Positions 13,541 through 16,168 of a stretch of DNA of 16,168 nt are shown one piece after another (position 1 is the first letter of the stretch; each line of letters opens with the position of its first letter). The stretch is from NCBI GenBank assembly GCA_964478425.1, contig CAYZIB010000022.1:1-16168 (forward strand). The letters run 5' to 3'. The DNA comes from CAYZIB01 sp964478425. GTDB lineage: Bacteria; Bacillota_I; Bacilli_A; Acholeplasmatales; WRBM01. The notes beneath the pieces were generated by a model, which ran no database searches, was not told where the DNA came from, and saw only the letters and a list, made by a program, of their open reading frames with translations. The translations under genes and the position numbers were made by a program.

Positions 13541-14208
13541 TTTTTTATTACCTTATATCCTATTCCACGCATTGTTACAATTTCAAAGTCATTATTATTT
13601 TTAAATTTTTTTCTTAATCTTTCAATATGAACATCTACTGTATGTGTGTCACTTAAAGAATCATACCCCCAAATATCCATCATTAATTGTTGTCTTGTAA
13701 AAATACGATTTGGATATGATACCATTTTATATAGTAATAAAAATTCTTTTAAAGGTAAAATGACTCGTTCTATATCATTATAAACAGTAAATGTATCATA
13801 TTCTAAAATTGTATTTCCGATTATTTGTTTTCTTTCATTAATCATTTTAGCTCTTCTTAATAATGCATTAACTCTAATAACCATTTCATTAATATTAATT
13901 GGTTTTACCATATATTCATCGCTTCCAGATAAAAATCCTAATCTCATATCTTCAAATGCATCTTTAGCAGTAATCATCATAACTGGAATATTAATTTCTT
14001 TTTCGCGCATTGTGCTTACAAGTTGATATCCATCTAAAATTGGCATCATAATATCTGTAATTAATAAATCAAAATATTCATTTTCTAAAGATTCTAATGC
14101 TTCTTTACCATTAGAAACACTTTTAACTATATAAGAGTTTTTAACTAATACACTTTTAAATAATTGTCTTAATTCTGAATCATCTTCTGCAATTAAAATT
14201 TTAAACAT
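13537..14208 (-). CDS. OmpR/PhoB-type response regulator
   Basis: This 223-aa DNA-binding response regulator is partner of the kinase encoded 4 bp overlapped downstream. The receiver domain (1-115) shows the acidic pocket E8/D9/D10, the phosphorylated D52 in LLITDIMMP, T80 and K102 in MVKPI. A winged-helix effector domain (about 125-223) contains PLKEFLLLYKM, the WGYDSLSDTHTVDVHIERLRKK recognition-region signature (written here in pieces: WGYDSLSD, then THTVDVHIERLRKK) and the closing MRGIGYKVI. Its TGA stop shows that TGA is not read as Trp in this organism. The Shine-Dalgarno is weak (AAAGAAAG). A good promoter lies just upstream. Confidence 0.95.
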   Translation of the reverse strand: MFKILIAEDDSELRQLFKSVLVKNSYIVKSVSNGKEALESLENEYFDLLITDIMMPILDGYQLVSTMREKEINIPVMMITAKDAFEDMRLGFLSGSDEYMVKPININEMVIRVNALLRRAKMINERKQIIGNTILEYDTFTVYNDIERVILPLKEFLLLYKMVSYPNRIFTRQQLMMDIWGYDSLSDTHTVDVHIERLRKKFKNNNDFEIVTMRGIGYKVIKK

Positions 14209-14252
14209 TTAAATCATTCTTTCTTTTTAAATTATTATAAAAATTTATCATT

Positions 14253-14280
14253 ATTATACTATAATTAATAAATATATCAA
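14253..14280 (-). promoter_or_regulatory. Promoter of the two-component operon
   Basis: On the minus strand TTGATA (14280-14275), 16 bp, TATAAT (14258-14253). The start near 14246 gives a leader of about 38 nt. Confidence 0.7.
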
Positions 14281-14343
14281 ATATTTTATTAAAATTTGGT
14301 ATATAAATAAAGTTATTTTTTATCGTTTTTTTACTTTATAGTA

Positions 14344-14388
14344 AACCCCATAAGTTAGACCAAATAATTAGAAAAAACTTATGGGGTT
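14344..14388. repeat. 13-bp-arm dyad resembling IS3/IS150-type ends
   Basis: AACCCCATAAGTT (14344-14356) and AACTTATGGGGTT (14376-14388) are perfect inverted repeats around 19 nt, relatively GC-rich for this DNA. No T run follows either arm, so it is a poor terminator. The left arm continues AGACC, and CCCCAnAAGTTAGAC is like the terminal repeats of IS3-family (IS150 group) elements from memory. It could be a tiny non-autonomous remnant, or a structured operator or RNA hairpin. Confidence 0.5.
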
Positions 14389-14398
14389 AGTTCAATTT

Positions 14399-14809
14399 TT
14401 AACATTTTTTTAACTTTGCTTGTTTTAAATATTCCATAAAAAGTATTAAAATCAAAAACATAACATTTGAAACTAAAAATTGATAATTCATAGTTGATGT
14501 TATTTCTTTCATATAAAATAATATTTTAATTTCTAAAAAAATTGTTTTTATATAAACAAAAAAAATATATAGATATACAATAAAAGAATAATTTTTAACT
14601 ATTTTAAGATCGAAATAATTTAATAAAAACAATACTATTATTAATATGAAAGATAAAATAGAATTTTTAGAATAAATTTGAATTTTATCTCCTAAACTAA
14701 TAAAAATTAATAAACTTAAAACAAAAAATATGATAGAATAAATTATCTTTTTATAATTAAATTTTTCTTTAATTAAAGATATTATTGAAATTACTATATA
14801 TAATACCAT
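14399..14809 (-). CDS. Small multispanning membrane protein, unknown
   Basis: The protein has about 136 aa and is almost entirely hydrophobic, with four to five predicted transmembrane segments (around 1-14, 25-43, 52-69, 74-97 and 108-127) and a basic C-terminus ending KQAKLKKC. I recognise no family. ATG 14809 is preferred over a TTG two codons upstream; neither has a clear ribosome binding site. The gene starts about 28 bp after the stop of the preceding membrane protein, so it is probably the third gene of the PadR-led operon and may depend on translational coupling. Its highly AT-rich, Ile/Leu/Phe-rich composition limits confidence, but its position in a tight same-strand cluster supports it. 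Confidence 0.65.
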   Translation of the reverse strand: MVLYIVISIISLIKEKFNYKKIIYSIIFFVLSLLIFISLGDKIQIYSKNSILSFILIIVLFLLNYFDLKIVKNYSFIVYLYIFFVYIKTIFLEIKILFYMKEITSTMNYQFLVSNVMFLILILFMEYLKQAKLKKC

Positions 14810-14836
14810 TATCAAAATTTTTAGAATAAATTCAAT

Positions 14837-15466
14837 TTAATATTCTCGTGTATATATAATATAATATCCTAATAAAATATTTAATGATATTAAAAGTACT
14901 ATTGTAAGTGTAATATTTAAAACCTTATTTTTTGTAATATAAAATAAAATTTCTAAAATAATAAAAATAGTAGAGGTTATAATATAATTATTAAAATCAT
15001 AATTATTACCATTTAATTCAATTAAAATAAATGGAAAATATAACATTAGAGGCAAAAAGATATTATATAATATATTTTTAAATTCACATTTTTTTAAAAA
15101 TAAATTAAAAATATTATAAGTAAATAAAAAAATTAAATTAGGAAAAAAACATACCCATATACTATAATAAAACTTATCTTCTGGAATAAACTGATTACAT
15201 GACAAAAATATAATAATAAAAGCCATACTAATACCAATCGATAAGTATAAGGTCTTATCATTTAATTTTTTATCTTTTCTTTTATAAAAATATTCATCAT
15301 CAAAATCTTTTATAGATTGTAAATATGCATCATATTTTGTTAAGCCATTACTTAAACCATTTTGATATTCTTTAATACAAGCATCGATCATTTCTTGTTT
15401 ATAATCATCATCATAATTTTCATATGAAAGTATTTGCATAACATGATTTTTAATTTTTTTTATCAA
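14837..15466 (-). CDS. Membrane protein with HAAS/DUF1700-like N-terminus
   Basis: The protein is about 209 aa. Residues 1-65 form a soluble helical region (YDDDYKQEMIDACIKEYQNG and a following DAYLQSIKDF) resembling the HAAS or DUF1700-type prefix found beside PadR regulators. Five transmembrane segments follow. ORF geometry also allows a GTG start at 15475, but there the AAAGG would touch the start codon. TTG at 15466 instead has GGTGAT, and a site equivalent to AAGGAGGTGAT, at good spacing, so I place the start there. Either start overlaps the end of padR, pointing to coupled translation. In this arrangement the prefix domain is thought to communicate with the PadR-type regulator; the transported or sensed ligand is unknown. 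Confidence 0.75.
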   Translation of the reverse strand: MIKKIKNHVMQILSYENYDDDYKQEMIDACIKEYQNGLSNGLTKYDAYLQSIKDFDDEYFYKRKDKKLNDKTLYLSIGISMAFIIIFLSCNQFIPEDKFYYSIWVCFFPNLIFLFTYNIFNLFLKKCEFKNILYNIFLPLMLYFPFILIELNGNNYDFNNYIITSTIFIILEILFYITKNKVLNITLTIVLLISLNILLGYYIIYTREY

Positions 15467-15800
15467 ATTTATCACCCTTTACTAATAACATTTCTAACTT
15501 TTTTAATGAATTTAGATAATAATTTATGTTGCTTTTATAAAATTCTTTCCCATATAAAGTTATTTTATAAAATTTTCTATTAACATTTTTTTCATTTAAA
15601 ATATTATAAAAACTAACTTTTCTTTCATCACTCATTTTTTTTAGAATAATTAATAATGATGGATTAGTAATTGATATATATCCATCCCCAATTTTATTAA
15701 TTGTATTAGAAATATTATAAATATAATCATCATTTTTATATAAAATAGATAAAATTATCATTTCTGTATAGCCTCGAATAAATTCATTAGACTGATTCAT
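15450..15800 (-). CDS. PadR-family transcriptional regulator
   Basis: This 116-aa protein has an N-terminal winged helix with the PadR-type opening GYTEMIILSILYKNDDYIYNI, given here as GYTEMIILSILY then KNDDYIYNI. A recognition helix and wing follow (ITNPSLLIILKKMSDERKV, then FYKITLYGKEFY), and a C-terminal helix for dimerisation (SNINYYLNSLKKLEMLL). PadR proteins are usually repressors released by small molecules or partner proteins. AGGAG stands 9 nt before the ATG. The gene heads a cluster with two membrane proteins and overlaps the first. A short dyad (15848-15862) upstream could be its own operator. Confidence 0.88.
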   Translation of the reverse strand: MNQSNEFIRGYTEMIILSILYKNDDYIYNISNTINKIGDGYISITNPSLLIILKKMSDERKVSFYNILNEKNVNRKFYKITLYGKEFYKSNINYYLNSLKKLEMLLVKGDKFDKKN

Positions 15801-15847
15801 AATTTAAAACTCCTATGGTTAGTTAGACTAATTATATTGTCATCTTT

Positions 15848-15862
15848 ATTATGCCACATAAT
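15848..15862. promoter_or_regulatory. Putative operator upstream of padR
   Basis: ATTATG, CCA, CATAAT is a perfect 6-bp dyad with a 3-nt centre, about 48 bp upstream of the padR start codon and near its presumed promoter. PadR operators are often short ATG/CAT-type dyads, so autoregulation is plausible but unproven. Confidence 0.35.
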
Positions 15863-15948
15863 ATAAACAAATGCAATATTTATTTGATTTCAAAATAATG
15901 CAACCTCCACTTTTAAAATATTATTTTTAGAAAATTGATTTTTTTATC

Positions 15949-15977
15949 AAAAAAAGCACGAATTGTTGCATTCGTGC
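15949..15977 (-). terminator. Terminator for the gene entering from the right edge
   Basis: On the minus strand AGCACGAAT and ATTCGTGCT form a perfect 9-bp stem with a 6-nt loop, followed by seven Ts. It lies about 135 bp past the stop codon at 16110. Confidence 0.85.
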
Positions 15978-16109
15978 TATGACCATTTTTGGATAAGCAT
16001 CCTTTATGTAAATGTCTGCATTCCCAATTTTACACTATTAAAATACCATTTTCATATCATTCATTAGTACTAACAAAACACTTGATAAATCTTCTTGAAA
16101 TTAGGTCCA

Positions 16110-16168
16110 TCAATTATTTTTTAACCAATCGGCAATATCAATAACCTTTATGCCTTCATATTGATATT
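16110..16168 (-). CDS. C-terminal fragment of a gene running off the right edge
   Basis: The minus strand reads YQYEGIKVIDIADWLKNN then TGA (16112-16110). The sequence has a protein-like alternation and a downstream terminator. It vaguely resembles the C-termini of DUF4143-type ATPases (from memory only), but 18 residues are too few to assign a family. Confidence 0.5.
   Translation of the reverse strand, partial: YQYEGIKVIDIADWLKNN

Larger units (their letters stand above)
15801..16109. other. 309-bp region upstream of padR without a convincing gene
   Basis: It contains a TATAAT-like -10 on the minus strand (about 15830-15835), the 15848-15862 dyad, a strong minus-strand terminator (15949-15977) and, on the minus strand, a 35-codon open stretch (15927-16034) that lacks a good start. 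It is best read as padR regulatory DNA followed by the 3' end of the gene entering from the right edge. Confidence 0.6.

Noticed and set aside
14344..14388. Rho-independent terminator for the small membrane protein gene
   Set aside because: No T run follows the stem on either strand and the loop is 19 nt.

Overview
The window looks like chromosomal DNA of a very AT-rich, low-GC Gram-positive bacterium, probably a gut member of the Erysipelotrichales/RF39-like Bacilli or relatives. This is inferred from base composition, strong AGGAGG-type ribosome binding sites, TTG/GTG/ATG starts, TGA used as a stop (so the standard bacterial code), sigma-A promoters (TTGAnn, 16-17 bp, TATAAT) and the gene families. 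No species can be named from the sequence alone.

Region 1 (1-4970) is accessory in character. It holds the start of a lipoprotein gene, a Cys-rich/coiled-coil/membrane protein gene with in-frame repeats, a small serine recombinase, an SMC/RecF-like ATPase and a DUF4143-type ATPase. Its centrepiece is the 270-bp gap between the coiled-coil gene (minus strand) and the recombinase gene (plus strand). Two 26-bp sites (1343-1368 and 1478-1503), each two 12-bp half-sites around a central dinucleotide, lie in inverted orientation. They flank a 109-bp segment carrying a good promoter that here points at the coiled-coil gene. This is the geometry of a Hin/Gin-type DNA inversion switch. On the recombinase side, a terminator (1511-1539) followed by a separate extended -10 promoter appears to insulate the recombinase from the switch. 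The DUF4143 ATPase gene has its own oddity: three 33-bp-period repeats in its promoter region, each fitting between a -35-like and a -10-like element, plus a degenerate copy downstream.

Region 2 (4971-10259) is housekeeping: tRNA-Leu(CAA), argS, a membrane-anchored thioredoxin-fold protein, and the glgA-glgC pair for ADP-glucose-dependent glycogen synthesis, which is transcribed the other way.

Region 3 (10286-14208, all minus strand) holds a likely lipid operon (PlsC-type acyltransferase, DagK-type lipid kinase, then a nitroreductase). Upstream of it is an OmpR-type response regulator and histidine kinase pair with an ATGA overlap and its own promoter.

Region 4 (14344-16168) holds a 13-bp-arm dyad resembling IS3/IS150-type ends, a PadR regulator with two membrane proteins behind it (a PadR/HAAS-like set), an intergenic terminator, and the last codons of a gene running off the right end.

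The strongest candidate for a distinctive system is the invertible promoter with its recombinase, which would make expression of the coiled-coil membrane protein phase variable.
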